Assembly (NCBI RefSeq): GCF_013284245.2
Contig: NZ_CP085876.1
Span: forward strand, 4,676,001 to 4,740,000
Reading direction: 5' to 3'
Length of the DNA: 64,000 nucleotides
DNA from: Brevibacillus sp. DP1.3A
GTDB taxonomy: Bacteria; Bacillota; Bacilli; Brevibacillales; Brevibacillaceae
Shown here: positions 27,395 to 37,064 of the stretch, in pieces
Position numbering within the stretch: position 1 is the stretch's first letter
Layout of the letters: every line of letters starts with the position of its first letter
Notes under the pieces: model-generated
The model's database searches: none
What the model was told of the DNA's origin: nothing
Seen by the model: the letters and a program-made list of their open reading frames with translations, nothing else
Translations under genes and position numbers: made by a program

Positions 27395-29383
27395 ATGAAA
27401 AAAACGAACAAAAAAATGCTGACTGCTTTCCTCCTCAGCACTTCTTTGGTTGTTGGCGCACTTTCATTTCCTCTTACTCCTGTAAGCGCGCAAACAGGTT
27501 CTGTCCTCAAGCTCCGCCTGTTGGAAACGACAGATATCCACACCAATATCGTTAACTATGACTACTATCAAGACAAAAACACAGATGAGTTTGGCCTCGC
27601 AAAAACAGCGACATTGGTCAAAAAAGCAAGAGAAGAAGCGAAAAACAGCATCCTGATCGACAATGGTGACTTGTTGCAAGGAAACCCATTGGGCGACTAC
27701 GTGGCAAAAATCGACCCGTTGAAAGCTGGAGATACTCACCCTGCTTACAAAGCAATGAACCTGATGGACTATGATGTTGCTAACATCGGTAACCACGAGT
27801 TCAACTTTGGTTTGGAGTTCTTGGACACCAGCTTGAAGGGCGCGAAATTCCCTTACATAAATTCCAACGTCTATGTAGATGACAAGGACAAAAACCCGGA
27901 CAATGACAAAAACATGTACACTCCTTACGAAATCCTGGAGCGTACTTTTAAAGATGAGAACGGCAAAGATGTAAAACTCAAAGTAGGCGTAATTGGTTTT
28001 GTTCCGCCACAAATTATGCAGTGGGACAAGGCTAACCTAGAAGGAAAAGTAATCGCGAAGGACATCGTGGAAACCGCCAACAAATTCGTACCTGAAATGA
28101 AGAAAAAAGGTGCGGACATCATCATCGCGGTTCCTCACTCCGGAATCGGCCCTATCGAGGGTGGTCCTCAATTGGAGAACGCTAGCTACCAGTTGAGCAA
28201 AGTAGATGGTATCGACGCGATCCTGTTCGGACACTCCCACTCCGTATTCCCTGGCCCTGGATTCGATAAAATTCCAGGCATTGATGCAGAAAAAGGAACG
28301 ATCAACGGTAAACCAGCCGTTATGCCTGGCTTCTGGGGTAACCACCTCGGCGTGATCGACCTGACGCTGAAACAAGAAAAAGGCAAATGGAAAGTGGCTG
28401 AGTCCGCTACAAAAGTAGTTCCGATCTATGACAAAGCTAACAAAGCATCCTTGGCTGATGCAGACAAAGCTATCGTAGATGCAGTAAAAGAAGATCACGA
28501 TAAAACAGTTGAATGGGTTCGTTCTGCTGTAGGGAAAACATCTTCCCCGATCTTCAGCTACTTTGCACTCGTACAAGATGACCCATCTATCCAAATCGTA
28601 ACCAATGCACAAAAATGGTTCGTTGAGAAAAACGTGAAGGGTACAGAATACGAAGGCATTCCAGTTCTGTCTGCTGGTGCACCATTTAAAGCAGGCGGCC
28701 GCAACGGAGTAAGCTACTACTCCAATATCCCAGCTGGTACAATCGCCATCAAAAACGTATCTGACCTGTACATCTACCCGAACACATTGAAAGCGGTTCT
28801 GGTCGATGGAGCTACGGTGAAAGAATGGTTGGAGCGCTCCGCTGGACAGTTCAACCAAATCGATGCGAAGAAAACAGATGAGCAACCACTCATCAACGAG
28901 TCTTTCCCAACGTACAACTTTGATGTAATCGACGGTGTTACTTATCAAATCGATGTTACACAGCCATCCAAATACGCTGTAGATGGAAAAGTAGCAAGCA
29001 AAGATGCAAACCGCATCAAAAACCTGTCTTTTAACGGCAAACCAGTAAAACCTGAAGACAAATTCATCGTCGTAACCAACAACTACCGTGCAAGCGGCGG
29101 TGGTGCGTTCCCAGGTCTGGATGGCAAAAACATCGTAATCGATTCTCCAGATGAAAACCGTCAAATCGTAATCGACTACATCCTGAATCAAAAAAATATC
29201 GACCCAGCAGCAGACAACAACTGGTCTTTTGCTCCAGTAGATGCGAAGCTGAACGTTACGTTCACTTCTTCTCCTGACGCGAAACCATTCGCTGAAAAAT
29301 TGTCCAATATCAAGTTCATCAACGTATTGGAATCTGGGTTTGCGAAATTCTCTATTGATCTGTCCAAGCCTGCTTCCAAGTAA
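27395..29383 (+). CDS. Secreted 2',3'-cyclic-nucleotide 2'-phosphodiesterase/3'-nucleotidase (CpdB/YfkN type)
   Basis: The 662-residue protein has a signal peptide (cleavage near PVSA-QT), a metallophosphoesterase domain with LLETTDIHTN, DNGDLLQGNPLGDY, GNHEFN and GHSHSVF, and a 5'-nucleotidase C-terminal domain from about residue 380 with NNYRASGGGAFPG. It should degrade cyclic nucleotides and 3'-nucleotides outside the cell for phosphate salvage. No LPxTG anchor or S-layer domain is visible, so it is probably released. GGAGG precedes ATG 27395. Codon use is strongly biased (AAA, GAA, CTG, GTA), which suggests high expression. Confidence 0.93.
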   Translation: MKKTNKKMLTAFLLSTSLVVGALSFPLTPVSAQTGSVLKLRLLETTDIHTNIVNYDYYQDKNTDEFGLAKTATLVKKAREEAKNSILIDNGDLLQGNPLGDYVAKIDPLKAGDTHPAYKAMNLMDYDVANIGNHEFNFGLEFLDTSLKGAKFPYINSNVYVDDKDKNPDNDKNMYTPYEILERTFKDENGKDVKLKVGVIGFVPPQIMQWDKANLEGKVIAKDIVETANKFVPEMKKKGADIIIAVPHSGIGPIEGGPQLENASYQLSKVDGIDAILFGHSHSVFPGPGFDKIPGIDAEKGTINGKPAVMPGFWGNHLGVIDLTLKQEKGKWKVAESATKVVPIYDKANKASLADADKAIVDAVKEDHDKTVEWVRSAVGKTSSPIFSYFALVQDDPSIQIVTNAQKWFVEKNVKGTEYEGIPVLSAGAPFKAGGRNGVSYYSNIPAGTIAIKNVSDLYIYPNTLKAVLVDGATVKEWLERSAGQFNQIDAKKTDEQPLINESFPTYNFDVIDGVTYQIDVTQPSKYAVDGKVASKDANRIKNLSFNGKPVKPEDKFIVVTNNYRASGGGAFPGLDGKNIVIDSPDENRQIVIDYILNQKNIDPAADNNWSFAPVDAKLNVTFTSSPDAKPFAEKLSNIKFINVLESGFAKFSIDLSKPASK

Positions 29384-29398
29384 GCTTGTCAACAACAC

Positions 29399-29434
29399 AA
29401 ACATCCCTCTTTCGAGAGGGATGTTTTGTTTTAT
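29399..29434. terminator. Terminator between the nucleotidase and the CotS-type kinase
   Basis: ACATCCCTCT-TTCG-AGAGGGATGT is a perfect 10-bp stem with a UUCG-type loop and T-run. The minus strand also reads as a terminator. Confidence 0.9.
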
Positions 29435-29438
29435 CCGA

Positions 29439-30467
29439 CTATCCGACAAAATGGTAATGACCCCATGGAGAGTGCTGGAAAATTCGTTCTCCATCGTTTA
29501 AAAAGCGTTGGCGATTCGCCATCACTTTGCCTTCCATTTGGATCAGCTGCATGACGCCCTTCATGTGGTAGCCTGGGCGCTGACTATACAAGCCCGTTAC
29601 CTCCCGCAAGAAATTATCCGGATACCGAAGCAATTGATGAACAGCCCAAATCTGGGTATCAGATAAATAGTTGACGTTACTATAGGCTTCCATCGCTTCC
29701 ACAAAGGAATCCATGCGGTACTCTTGCATCAATAGCATCCGCGACATCAATTGTACCAGGTCAACAAGCTGAAGATCATGACCTACTGTATCAAGGTCAA
29801 TCAAATAGCAATTGCCTCGCTCCGTAAGCAAAAAGTTATGACTCGCCACGTCTCTGTGCGCGAGTGTCCCCTTCTCCATGGCTAAAAACATTTCTGGCGT
29901 CAAAGGCAACTTGTAGGCAGATTGCAGCAGCTCCTTGCCATCTTGAAGAACGTGATCTGCCTGATGCGAAATGAGTTGCTCCAGTTTTGTCTGGGGTCCT
30001 TTCTGTTCAATCGACCACATCAACCGCTCAAAGTATTCCAAGCGGCTCTCCCATTTATCTAAAAGAGCCGGTTTTCCTTCATACGCATACGTATGAGCAA
30101 TAGGAAAACCCTGAGCTGCAACATGAAAACGGGCCAATGTTTCGGCTGTTTTTTTAACATCGAAAAGAGAAGCGTTATCTGCTTCATGCCCATCAATCAT
30201 TTTCATGATGGTGTAATGACGGTCTTCATATGCAAAAATTTTGGACCCTTCCTGATTCGCCACATACTGCACGGTATGATAAAAGCCCTTCTCATGCAGT
30301 GCATCCGCTAACTCTGTCACCCACACAGCTTTTTCGACCTGCTTATATCCTTTGAGTATCCAGTGGCCCCGGTCTGTTTTTAACAGGTTGACGTTTCGCT
30401 TCGGCTTCACCCCGTAGATTTGACAGCGAAAAGCCTTTTCAATGGTGGATAAGATTCCTTTGTTCAT
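29439..30467 (-). CDS. CotS-family spore coat protein, kinase-like fold
   Basis: The 342-residue protein has the aminoglycoside-phosphotransferase/kinase-like fold: an N-lobe lysine strand (WILKGYK), the catalytic loop LAHRDVASHNFLL and a metal-binding segment YLIDLDTVGHD. CotS and YutH proteins with this fold are coat-associated in Bacillus. The catalytic Asp and the DxD acid are present, so activity is possible. It follows safA by 11 bases and is likely cotranscribed with it, which supports a coat role. Confidence 0.85.
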   Translation of the reverse strand: MNKGILSTIEKAFRCQIYGVKPKRNVNLLKTDRGHWILKGYKQVEKAVWVTELADALHEKGFYHTVQYVANQEGSKIFAYEDRHYTIMKMIDGHEADNASLFDVKKTAETLARFHVAAQGFPIAHTYAYEGKPALLDKWESRLEYFERLMWSIEQKGPQTKLEQLISHQADHVLQDGKELLQSAYKLPLTPEMFLAMEKGTLAHRDVASHNFLLTERGNCYLIDLDTVGHDLQLVDLVQLMSRMLLMQEYRMDSFVEAMEAYSNVNYLSDTQIWAVHQLLRYPDNFLREVTGLYSQRPGYHMKGVMQLIQMEGKVMANRQRFLNDGERIFQHSPWGHYHFVG

Positions 30468-30478
30468 CCCATACCCTC

Positions 30479-32086
30479 TCAGTAAGAAGAGGAATCTTCA
30501 TGCCCATCTCCCCAGTTCGGCCAAACCCCTTGTTCAGGCATGGAAGCCATACACGGGGAAGGCGGGAACATCATGTTATTGTGAATCTCCTGTGGAGAAC
30601 GATTGTACTTGCCTTTTCGGCCTCTGTACTCCGGGACTTCAGAAGAACACTCACATGATGATGACTCCACTGGTTCCGGGCACACAGGCTTCTTCGCTCG
30701 TGGCCGCTTTAATGGCATGGGTGGAAATGGTGGTGGGCATGGATAAGGAAACGGCATGGGTCTAATCGGTGGTGGGACGATTGGAAATGGATTGATTGGT
30801 CGAATTTGTTCTGGACTCACAATCGGTCGTCGATTTGGATAAAACGGCCCAATCCACGGATTCACGAACGGTGGGCAAGGCGGAAATGGCGGGAATGGTG
30901 TTGGGAATGGTGGCATGAACGGCGGTGAGAATGGCGGGAATGGACGTACCTGTGGCATTGGCCTGCGCTCTTGCTCTGGACTTACCCTCGTCGATGGCTT
31001 CAGCTTCTGTTGCGGGCTCACTTTTGAAGGTGGCTTGAGCTGCTGTTGTGGGCTCACCTTTGAAGGCGGCTTCTGCGGCCGCAACGGACTCACCCGTGGC
31101 GGTGGATAATTTGGCTGCATTGGTTGCAATGGACTTACTCGTGGTGGGTAGTTTGGCTGCATTGGTTGCAATGGACTTACCCGTGGTGGGTAGTTTGGTT
31201 GCATCGGTTGCAACGGACTTACCCGTGGCGGCGGATAGTTTGGTTGCATTGGTTGCAATGGACTTACCCGTGGCGGTGGATAATTCGGCTGTGGGCAAGG
31301 TGGGCATACATATGCTGGCGGTCGTGTAGGCTGTAATGGCAAGACCTGAGTCGGTGGTCTATATGGAATGTTGGGTACATTTTGATTCGGTGGAATCGCT
31401 GGTGGATAAATATACGGACTCACTCTCGTTGGAGGTGGAGTTGGTATGAGTGGACGTATAGGAACAGGTGGAACCGGAGGCAGGACATTTGGCTTCCCTG
31501 AAATGTTCGGTGGTTTATACGGTGTTGGCTTCTCGATTGGTTTTTCGATTGGTTTTTCGATTGGTTTTTCGATCGGCTCCGTTGGTTTTGGAATAGGCTG
31601 TGTTGGTGGTGGAGGTGGTAATGTTGGTGGGGCCGTTGGCCTGACTACCTCTGGTGAAACAGAAGGGACTGGTGGTCTTGGCATTTCTTTGGGAGGTCTA
31701 GGCATCTCCTTGAGTGGCCTCGTAGGAATGGGAGCCGGCGGTAGAGTAGGCCTGGTCTCCTCCCTAGATTCGATTTGTACCTCTCCTGATTCTTCCGGCT
31801 CAATGGGCCGCCTTTCGATTTGTTGCGGTACCTCCATCTCTTCCTCTTCCGTAATCGGTCTTTCTTTCACATAAGGGGCCGCCTCACTCATTGGATGGGG
31901 GGGCGTCGTTCTTTGCGATGGTCGGACAGGAACTTGTTTCGCCGGAATCTTGATTCTCGCTCCAGGATAAATTGTATCGGGAGTTTTTAATTGACTATTA
32001 AGGCGTAACAGTTCTTTGTAATCGACGCCATATCTTTTGGCGATCTTCCACATCGTATCGCCTTTTTGGACGATGTGTATTCTCAA
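30479..32086 (-). CDS. safA: SafA-like spore coat morphogenetic protein with LysM domain and proline-rich repeats
   Basis: The 535-residue product opens with one LysM domain (residues 2-46; IHIVQKGDTMWKIAKRYGV) as in SafA, which binds the cortex surface and recruits coat proteins. The rest is Pro-rich low-complexity sequence. It has tandem units of 14-15 residues around QPNYPPPRVSPLQPM, shorter KPPSKVSPQQ units and a run of KPIE repeats, and it ends in a Cys/Ser-containing tail. The start is TTG 32086 with GGGAGGAG upstream. The gene lies beside pheA as in B. subtilis. The repeat region lacks resemblance to the Bacillus SafA C-terminal domain. Confidence 0.85.
   Translation of the reverse strand: MRIHIVQKGDTMWKIAKRYGVDYKELLRLNSQLKTPDTIYPGARIKIPAKQVPVRPSQRTTPPHPMSEAAPYVKERPITEEEEMEVPQQIERRPIEPEESGEVQIESREETRPTLPPAPIPTRPLKEMPRPPKEMPRPPVPSVSPEVVRPTAPPTLPPPPPTQPIPKPTEPIEKPIEKPIEKPIEKPTPYKPPNISGKPNVLPPVPPVPIRPLIPTPPPTRVSPYIYPPAIPPNQNVPNIPYRPPTQVLPLQPTRPPAYVCPPCPQPNYPPPRVSPLQPMQPNYPPPRVSPLQPMQPNYPPRVSPLQPMQPNYPPRVSPLQPMQPNYPPPRVSPLRPQKPPSKVSPQQQLKPPSKVSPQQKLKPSTRVSPEQERRPMPQVRPFPPFSPPFMPPFPTPFPPFPPCPPFVNPWIGPFYPNRRPIVSPEQIRPINPFPIVPPPIRPMPFPYPCPPPFPPMPLKRPRAKKPVCPEPVESSSCECSSEVPEYRGRKGKYNRSPQEIHNNMMFPPSPCMASMPEQGVWPNWGDGHEDSSSY
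31082..31300 (-). repeat. Tandem 42-45 bp repeats inside safA
   Basis: At least five consecutive in-frame units encode the QPNYPP(P)RVSPLQPM motif; individual copies differ by loss of one proline codon and by silent changes. Such arrays change length by slippage. The antisense strand is open here only because of the repeat. Confidence 0.9.
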
Positions 32087-32120
32087 TGTTTTTCTCCTCC
32101 CTTGCACCAAGCTCCCTAAC

Positions 32121-32128
32121 ATCGTATG
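32121..32128 (-). promoter_or_regulatory. Possible sigma-E/sigma-K type -10 element of safA
   Basis: CATACGAT on the minus strand, 35 bases before the safA start, fits the CATAnnnT core of mother-cell promoters. No convincing -35 was assigned. B. subtilis safA is under sigma-E control. Confidence 0.35.
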
Positions 32129-32183
32129 CAGTCATGGGCGTTTTGCTCCTTGACGCCACTCCTTTGTTGGGAGGGAGCAGAAA

Positions 32184-32213
32184 AAGAAAAAACCAATCCC
32201 TCTAGGAATTGGT
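32184..32213 (-). terminator. Terminator overlapping the pheA stop codon
   Basis: ACCAAT and ATTGGT arms (with two more C-G pairs inside) are followed by a T-run on the minus strand. The pheA stop codon at 32202 lies inside the loop. Confidence 0.75.
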
Positions 32214-33065
32214 CTGATGCATATAAAATGGATACGTCCCGAGCTGACGAACTTGACAACCAATGGCTTCAATCTCCGCAAACGCTCCTGGCAACAAAAC
32301 GTCGTCCATTTTCTGCTCAATGTCGACGACAAAATAATAGCTTCCGAGTGCTTTCTTGGTCGGACGTGATTCGATGCGAGACAAGTTGACCTTTCTCCAA
32401 GCAAAAGCCGCCAGTACTTGATACAATGCTCCCGGGAAATCTTCCGGCAGCGTTACCAGTATCGTCGTCTTTTCCTTTCGGGAAACCGGTAGATCAAGAC
32501 TTTCCTGACCGACGAGAACAAAGCGCGTGTAGTTATTCGAATAATCTTGAATTTGTTCACGCGCAAACTCCAACGGATAAATCTCTACATTCAATCGAGT
32601 ACCAACAGCAGCCCACGGCTCTTCTGGATGCTCACTCACCATTTTTGCAGCCAATGCCGTACTGTTTACCGTTTCAATTGCTGCTTCTGGCACATTCTCA
32701 CGCAAAAAGTTATGACTTTGTGCAATCGCTTGAGGATGTGACAGCACTCGCGTAATCGCGGACAAAGGCAAGGGGTGCTCTCTTTTTGCCACCAGCAAGT
32801 TTTGCGTAATGGGCAGTGCAAGCTCCGCTAAAATAGGCAGATCTACTTCGTGAATGAGCCAATCCAGTGTAGAATTGACTGTTCCTTCAATGGAGTTTTC
32901 CATCGGTACGACACCGTATGCCACTTCCTTTTTGGAAACAGCGTTTAGTACTTCAATAATACTTGGGTACGGAACGAAAGATAGCTTTTGTCCGAGCGAC
33001 AATATCCGCGCTGCTTCTTCGGTAAACGTTCCACGCGGTCCTAGAAAAGCAAGTTTCTTCTCCAT
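32202..33065 (-). CDS. pheA: Prephenate dehydratase
   Basis: The 287-residue protein has the two-lobed prephenate dehydratase domain (LGPRGTFTEEAA, GVVPMENSIEGTVN, YTRFVLVG) and a C-terminal ACT domain with the phenylalanine-binding ESRPTK. It converts prephenate to phenylpyruvate. It lies 22 bases downstream of thrB and so is likely the last gene of the ACT-hom-thrC-thrB-pheA unit. Confidence 0.97.
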   Translation of the reverse strand: MEKKLAFLGPRGTFTEEAARILSLGQKLSFVPYPSIIEVLNAVSKKEVAYGVVPMENSIEGTVNSTLDWLIHEVDLPILAELALPITQNLLVAKREHPLPLSAITRVLSHPQAIAQSHNFLRENVPEAAIETVNSTALAAKMVSEHPEEPWAAVGTRLNVEIYPLEFAREQIQDYSNNYTRFVLVGQESLDLPVSRKEKTTILVTLPEDFPGALYQVLAAFAWRKVNLSRIESRPTKKALGSYYFVVDIEQKMDDVLLPGAFAEIEAIGCQVRQLGTYPFYMHQTNS

Positions 33066-33087
33066 GGCTACTCCTATCCACTATGGT

Positions 33088-34017
33088 CTATCTCTGATGG
33101 AGTTCTACCTGTACGCCATTTTCGTCCGGTTGCAAGATCATCACGCGGTACGAGATGTCGTGCCCTTTCATCACTCTGTCCACAAATGCACGCAGCTTCT
33201 CTAATTCTTCATCCGAAGAGAAAAAGCAGAGGATCGTCGGTCCAGCGCCGCTTAAAGCAGCCCCCAGTGCCCCGTGTTCAGTTGCTTTGTCCAGGATTTC
33301 GTTCAAGCCAGGTACAAGCTTTGCTCGATACGGCTGATGCAACCGATCCGACATTGCCCGCCCCATCAGGTCGAGTCTGCCTTGTGCCAGTGCAGCAACT
33401 AGCAAACTACTATGACCCACATTATATACAACATCCTCTCTGCTGTACACCTGTGGCAAGACGTTCCGCGCTTTTTCTGTCGAGAGCATAAATTCTGGGA
33501 TCACGACGAGAGTTTGCAATCCCGCAGGGGCAGAAAACCGCACATAAGGAATGGGATCTCCTGGTACTTCGGGCATCGTCGCAACAATGATACCGCCAAA
33601 CATCGAAGCTCCCGCATTATCCGGATGCCCTTCCAGGCGTGTTGCCTTTTCAAACAATTGCTCACGAGTAAATGGTTCGCCAGCGAGATGGTTGGCCGCT
33701 ACAAGTGCACCTACAATCGCAGCGGCACTGCTCCCCAAGCCCCTCGTCAGGGGAGCGTCACTAGAAGCACGGATCGCGAGCTCAGGCATGGCGAGACCTG
33801 CTTCTTGAAACAATCTCGCCGCAACCTTGTACAGAAGATTGTTTTTGTCCGTCGGTGTTCCTTGTAGCTCCTTGCCCATCATCTCTACTGTCGTATGATC
33901 ACTAATTTCCATTTCTACGACAGAATACAACTGGAAAGCCATTCCCAGCGCATCGAATCCCGGTCCCATATTCGCTGTCGTTGCCGGTATGGTTACTTTT
34001 ACACGTCGCCCGTTCAT
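33088..34017 (-). CDS. thrB: Homoserine kinase
   Basis: The 309-residue GHMP kinase has the substrate loop [10 protein letters not shown], the ATP loop [13 protein letters not shown] and the C-terminal motif [10 protein letters not shown]. It phosphorylates homoserine for threonine synthesis. ATG 34017 overlaps the thrC stop by four bases (ATGA). Confidence 0.97.
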   Translation of the reverse strand: MNGRRVKVTIPATTANMGPGFDALGMAFQLYSVVEMEISDHTTVEMMGKELQGTPTDKNNLLYKVAARLFQEAGLAMPELAIRASSDAPLTRGLGSSAAAIVGALVAANHLAGEPFTREQLFEKATRLEGHPDNAGASMFGGIIVATMPEVPGDPIPYVRFSAPAGLQTLVVIPEFMLSTEKARNVLPQVYSREDVVYNVGHSSLLVAALAQGRLDLMGRAMSDRLHQPYRAKLVPGLNEILDKATEHGALGAALSGAGPTILCFFSSDEELEKLRAFVDRVMKGHDISYRVMILQPDENGVQVELHQR

Positions 34018-35096
34018 GATACAAATTCTCTCCCACTTTGACCAACCAGCTCCATCACAGCTTCATGTGTCGCTGGAACAGAGCGCGGCTCTTCACTTAC
34101 CAGCTTCAAAGCGATATTTGGATCTTTTAGTCCGTTTCCAGTCAGCACGCACACGATCTGACTGCCGGGTTGAAGCCTTCCCGCCTCATGCAGCTTGATA
34201 ATGCCAGCCAGCGATGCTGCCGAGGCAGGCTCACAAAACACACCTTCACTCTTCGCCAGCAAATGATACGCATGCAAAATTTCTTCGTCCGTTACACTAT
34301 CGACGAGACCGCTTGATTTCGAAATGGCATTCAAAGCACCATCCTTGCTCGCCGGGTTTCCAATGCGAATAGCAGTCGCAATCGTTTCAGGGTTGGCTAC
34401 TGGTTCGCCATGAACCAATGGAGCTGCTCCCGCTGCCTGGAATCCATACATCTTAGGTAAGCGACTCGATTTTTTGGCTGCGAAATATTCCTCGAAGCCC
34501 TTCCAATATGCTGTAATGTTACCTGCGTTGCCAACTGGAATGGCCAAAATGTCAGGGGCGTCTGTCAGCGCATCGCACACTTCAAATGCCGCAGTCTTTT
34601 GTCCTTCGATCCGGTAAGGGTTCACGGAATTCACCAGTGTAATCGGCTCTTTCGCGGTGATTTCACGAACGATATCCAACGCTTCATCAAAATTACCGTC
34701 AATCGCGATGACTTCTGCACCATAGGCGATAGCCTGTGCCAGCTTGCCCAACGCGATATTGCCGTTCGGGATCAGGACGATGCAACGCAATCCTGAGCGT
34801 GCTGCATACGCCGCAGCTGCTGCTGATGTATTCCCCGTCGAGGCGCACATGATTGTGTTGCTTCCCTCTTCTACCGCTTTGGCTACAGCCATGACCATCC
34901 CTCTATCTTTGAAAGAGCCGGTCGGATTGAGCCCCTCGTACTTGACATACAGCTCCACTCCCAATTGTTGGGAGAGGTTCGGGGCGTGGATCAGAGGAGT
35001 GTTTCCTTCATGCAAGCTGACCAGCGGAGTTTTTTCTGTGATCGGGAGAAATTCCCGGTAACGTGCCAGGATGCCAGACTGTCGATCAGAAGCCAT
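34014..35096 (-). CDS. thrC: Threonine synthase
   Basis: The 360-residue PLP enzyme carries the lysine motif [11 protein letters not shown] and the phosphate-binding [10 protein letters not shown]. It makes threonine from O-phosphohomoserine. The start codon overlaps the hom stop (TAATG), so translation is coupled. Confidence 0.97.
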   Translation of the reverse strand: MASDRQSGILARYREFLPITEKTPLVSLHEGNTPLIHAPNLSQQLGVELYVKYEGLNPTGSFKDRGMVMAVAKAVEEGSNTIMCASTGNTSAAAAAYAARSGLRCIVLIPNGNIALGKLAQAIAYGAEVIAIDGNFDEALDIVREITAKEPITLVNSVNPYRIEGQKTAAFEVCDALTDAPDILAIPVGNAGNITAYWKGFEEYFAAKKSSRLPKMYGFQAAGAAPLVHGEPVANPETIATAIRIGNPASKDGALNAISKSSGLVDSVTDEEILHAYHLLAKSEGVFCEPASAASLAGIIKLHEAGRLQPGSQIVCVLTGNGLKDPNIALKLVSEEPRSVPATHEAVMELVGQSGREFVS

Positions 35097-36397
35097 TATT
35101 TGTCTCCCCCTTCTACACGGTAGCAGCTCTGCACAGTTGATACGATATCCATCTGCTCCATGTAAGCCAGTACCGCATCCATATCACTTTTTGAGGACAG
35201 GTGTGTAACCATGATAATCTCCGCTTCACATCCGTTGTTAAACGGTTGCTGGATGACCTGCTCAAGGGAAATATTTTTGTCTGCCAACATCTGCGTAATT
35301 TGAGCAAGTACACCGCGTTTATCGGCAACTATGATACGCAGGAAGTATTTCGAGAATTTTTCGCTGTCTTCTTTCAATACTTTTTCTTTGTATGGAGCAA
35401 CCATTCCGCGTCCATTCACTCCTAGCTTTCTGTTTTTGACGACAGTGACCAGGTCAGACACAACGGCGGTCGCAGTCGGCAATTCACCTGCGCCCGGCCC
35501 GTAAAACATGGTCTCCCCTACTGCTTCCCCATGTACGTACACGGCATTAAAGACGCCATTTACGGAAGCGAGTGGATGGGATTTCGGAACCAGAGTTGGC
35601 TGCACACTTACCTCAATCGCCTCTTCGTCACGACGAGCAAGTCCGAGCAGCTTGATTTCATAGCCCAGTTGTTTGCCATAGGCGATATCTTCCTTGCTCA
35701 CGGAACTGATCCCTTTTACGTCTACATCTTCTAGCTTCATCGGCACACGGAAGCCCAGCGTTGCCAGAATCGCCATTTTGCGGGCGGCATCAAAGCCCTC
35801 TACATCGGAGGTTGGGTCCTGCTCCGCATAGCCCAGTGCTTGCGCTTCTTTCAATACCTCGCTATATTCTGCGCCCTCTTGACTCATTTTGGTCATAATG
35901 TAATTGGTCGTCCCGTTGACAATCCCCATCATTTTCGCGATACGGTCTGAGGAGAACCCTTCTACTAATGCGCGCAAGATCGGTATTCCACCTGCCACGC
36001 TTGCCTCGTAAAAAACGTCACAGCCCTTTTCTTGCGCCTTCGCTAAAATTTCGGCCCCGTGCAACGCCATCAGATCTTTGTTGGCCGTTACTACGTGCTT
36101 GCCTCGTTCGAGGGCACCCAAAATGTATTCCTTTGCAGGGTGAATTCCACCAATTACTTCTACGATGACTTCAATTTCTGGATCATCCAAAAGACTAGCA
36201 GGGTCAGTGGTCAGCGCGCCCTCCATGGATATTATGTTGCGAGATTTTTCCGCATCCTTAACAAGAATACGGGAAATCTCAATACTGAGACCTGTTTGCT
36301 TTTGCAAATCCTCCTGATGCGCTTGAATAATGCGTACTACACCAGTCCCGACTGTACCAAAACCCATTAATCCCAATTTAATGTTCTTCTTCTCCAT
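35096..36397 (-). CDS. hom: Homoserine dehydrogenase
   Basis: The 433-residue protein has the Rossmann motif [12 protein letters not shown], the catalytic region [14 protein letters not shown] and [17 protein letters not shown], and a C-terminal ACT domain that usually mediates threonine feedback. No aspartokinase is fused. It lies 38 bases after the ACT-domain gene and starts the coupled hom-thrC-thrB set. Confidence 0.97.
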   Translation of the reverse strand: MEKKNIKLGLMGFGTVGTGVVRIIQAHQEDLQKQTGLSIEISRILVKDAEKSRNIISMEGALTTDPASLLDDPEIEVIVEVIGGIHPAKEYILGALERGKHVVTANKDLMALHGAEILAKAQEKGCDVFYEASVAGGIPILRALVEGFSSDRIAKMMGIVNGTTNYIMTKMSQEGAEYSEVLKEAQALGYAEQDPTSDVEGFDAARKMAILATLGFRVPMKLEDVDVKGISSVSKEDIAYGKQLGYEIKLLGLARRDEEAIEVSVQPTLVPKSHPLASVNGVFNAVYVHGEAVGETMFYGPGAGELPTATAVVSDLVTVVKNRKLGVNGRGMVAPYKEKVLKEDSEKFSKYFLRIIVADKRGVLAQITQMLADKNISLEQVIQQPFNNGCEAEIIMVTHLSSKSDMDAVLAYMEQMDIVSTVQSCYRVEGGDK

Positions 36398-36435
36398 GTC
36401 TCTCTCCCCTGCCTTTTCTTTGATTGTTTTTTAGC

Positions 36436-36879
36436 TTAGCCTCTACCGACGATCATCGCTTTGCGAACGCCCGGAATCAGCTGCAAGCTATCCAAAAACT
36501 CCGTGCTAGATACGCGAAGATTAGCCATATCGACTGACATGGATATGGTAGCAATCCCTTGAAGTGGTATCGTCTGATTGATGGTCAATACGTTTCCACC
36601 TTGATCTGCTACATATGTGAGCACTTTGGACAAGTAACCTGACATGTGATCCAAAGAGAAAGTAAACGTCATGATTTTTTCGCTCATCATCGCATTGAAC
36701 GGAAAAACGCCATCCTTGTACTTATAAAAAGCACTGCGGCTCAGTCCCACCCGTTCAACCGCTTCATTCACGGTATCCACTTCGCCGGATTCCAGCATCT
36801 TCTTGGCTTCAATCGTTTTGGCAATCGATTCTGGCAGGATGTCAGATCGAATCAAGTAGAATTTTTCTTCCTTTTTCAT
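36436..36879 (-). CDS. pheB: ACT domain-containing protein (PheB/YszB type)
   Basis: The 147-residue protein has an N-terminal helix-turn-helix-like part (VNEAVERVGLSRSAFYKYKDGVFPF) and a C-terminal ACT domain (GNVLTINQTIPLQGIATISMSVD). B. subtilis pheB, between obg and pheA, was once called a chorismate mutase, but the catalytic residues of such enzymes are absent. A ligand-sensing regulator of the amino-acid genes below it is more plausible. Strong AGGAGGACAC ribosome binding site. Confidence 0.85.
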   Translation of the reverse strand: MKKEEKFYLIRSDILPESIAKTIEAKKMLESGEVDTVNEAVERVGLSRSAFYKYKDGVFPFNAMMSEKIMTFTFSLDHMSGYLSKVLTYVADQGGNVLTINQTIPLQGIATISMSVDMANLRVSSTEFLDSLQLIPGVRKAMIVGRG

Positions 36880-36924
36880 GCGTTGTGTCCTCCTGAGAAA
36901 AACAGTTGTTTCTTCATAGAGGAC

Positions 36925-36953
36925 ATTATAACGGAAAGCATGTAATGTGACAA
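36925..36953 (-). promoter_or_regulatory. Sigma-A type promoter of the pheB-hom-thrC-thrB-pheA unit
   Basis: On the minus strand TTGTCA (36953-36948), a 17-base spacer and a perfect TATAAT (36930-36925). The leader would be about 40 nt, too short for a T-box or a classical attenuator. Confidence 0.8.
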
Positions 36954-37064
36954 TCCTTATCCGTCACTTTTTTTCATCGGATCATATTTGGTTTACTTTG
37001 ATTACATGAGGGGGAGCTTCTTCGCGCACAATAATGCGTATCGTATGGAGGAGGTGAAAGGCAA

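Noticed and set aside
28037..29494. A 485-codon open frame opposite the nucleotidase gene
   Set aside because: It mirrors the strong codon bias of the real secreted phosphoesterase, has no ribosome binding site, is rich in Cys/Phe/Arg without recognisable domains and runs through the terminator.
30762..31874. Ala/Thr-rich and Gly-rich frames overlapping safA
   Set aside because: They arise from the tandem proline-codon repeats read in other frames; only the LysM frame has a start site and known domain.
36380..36436. T-box or attenuator before hom or pheB
   Set aside because: The gaps are too short and no AGGGTGG-type T-box sequence or antiterminator pair was found.
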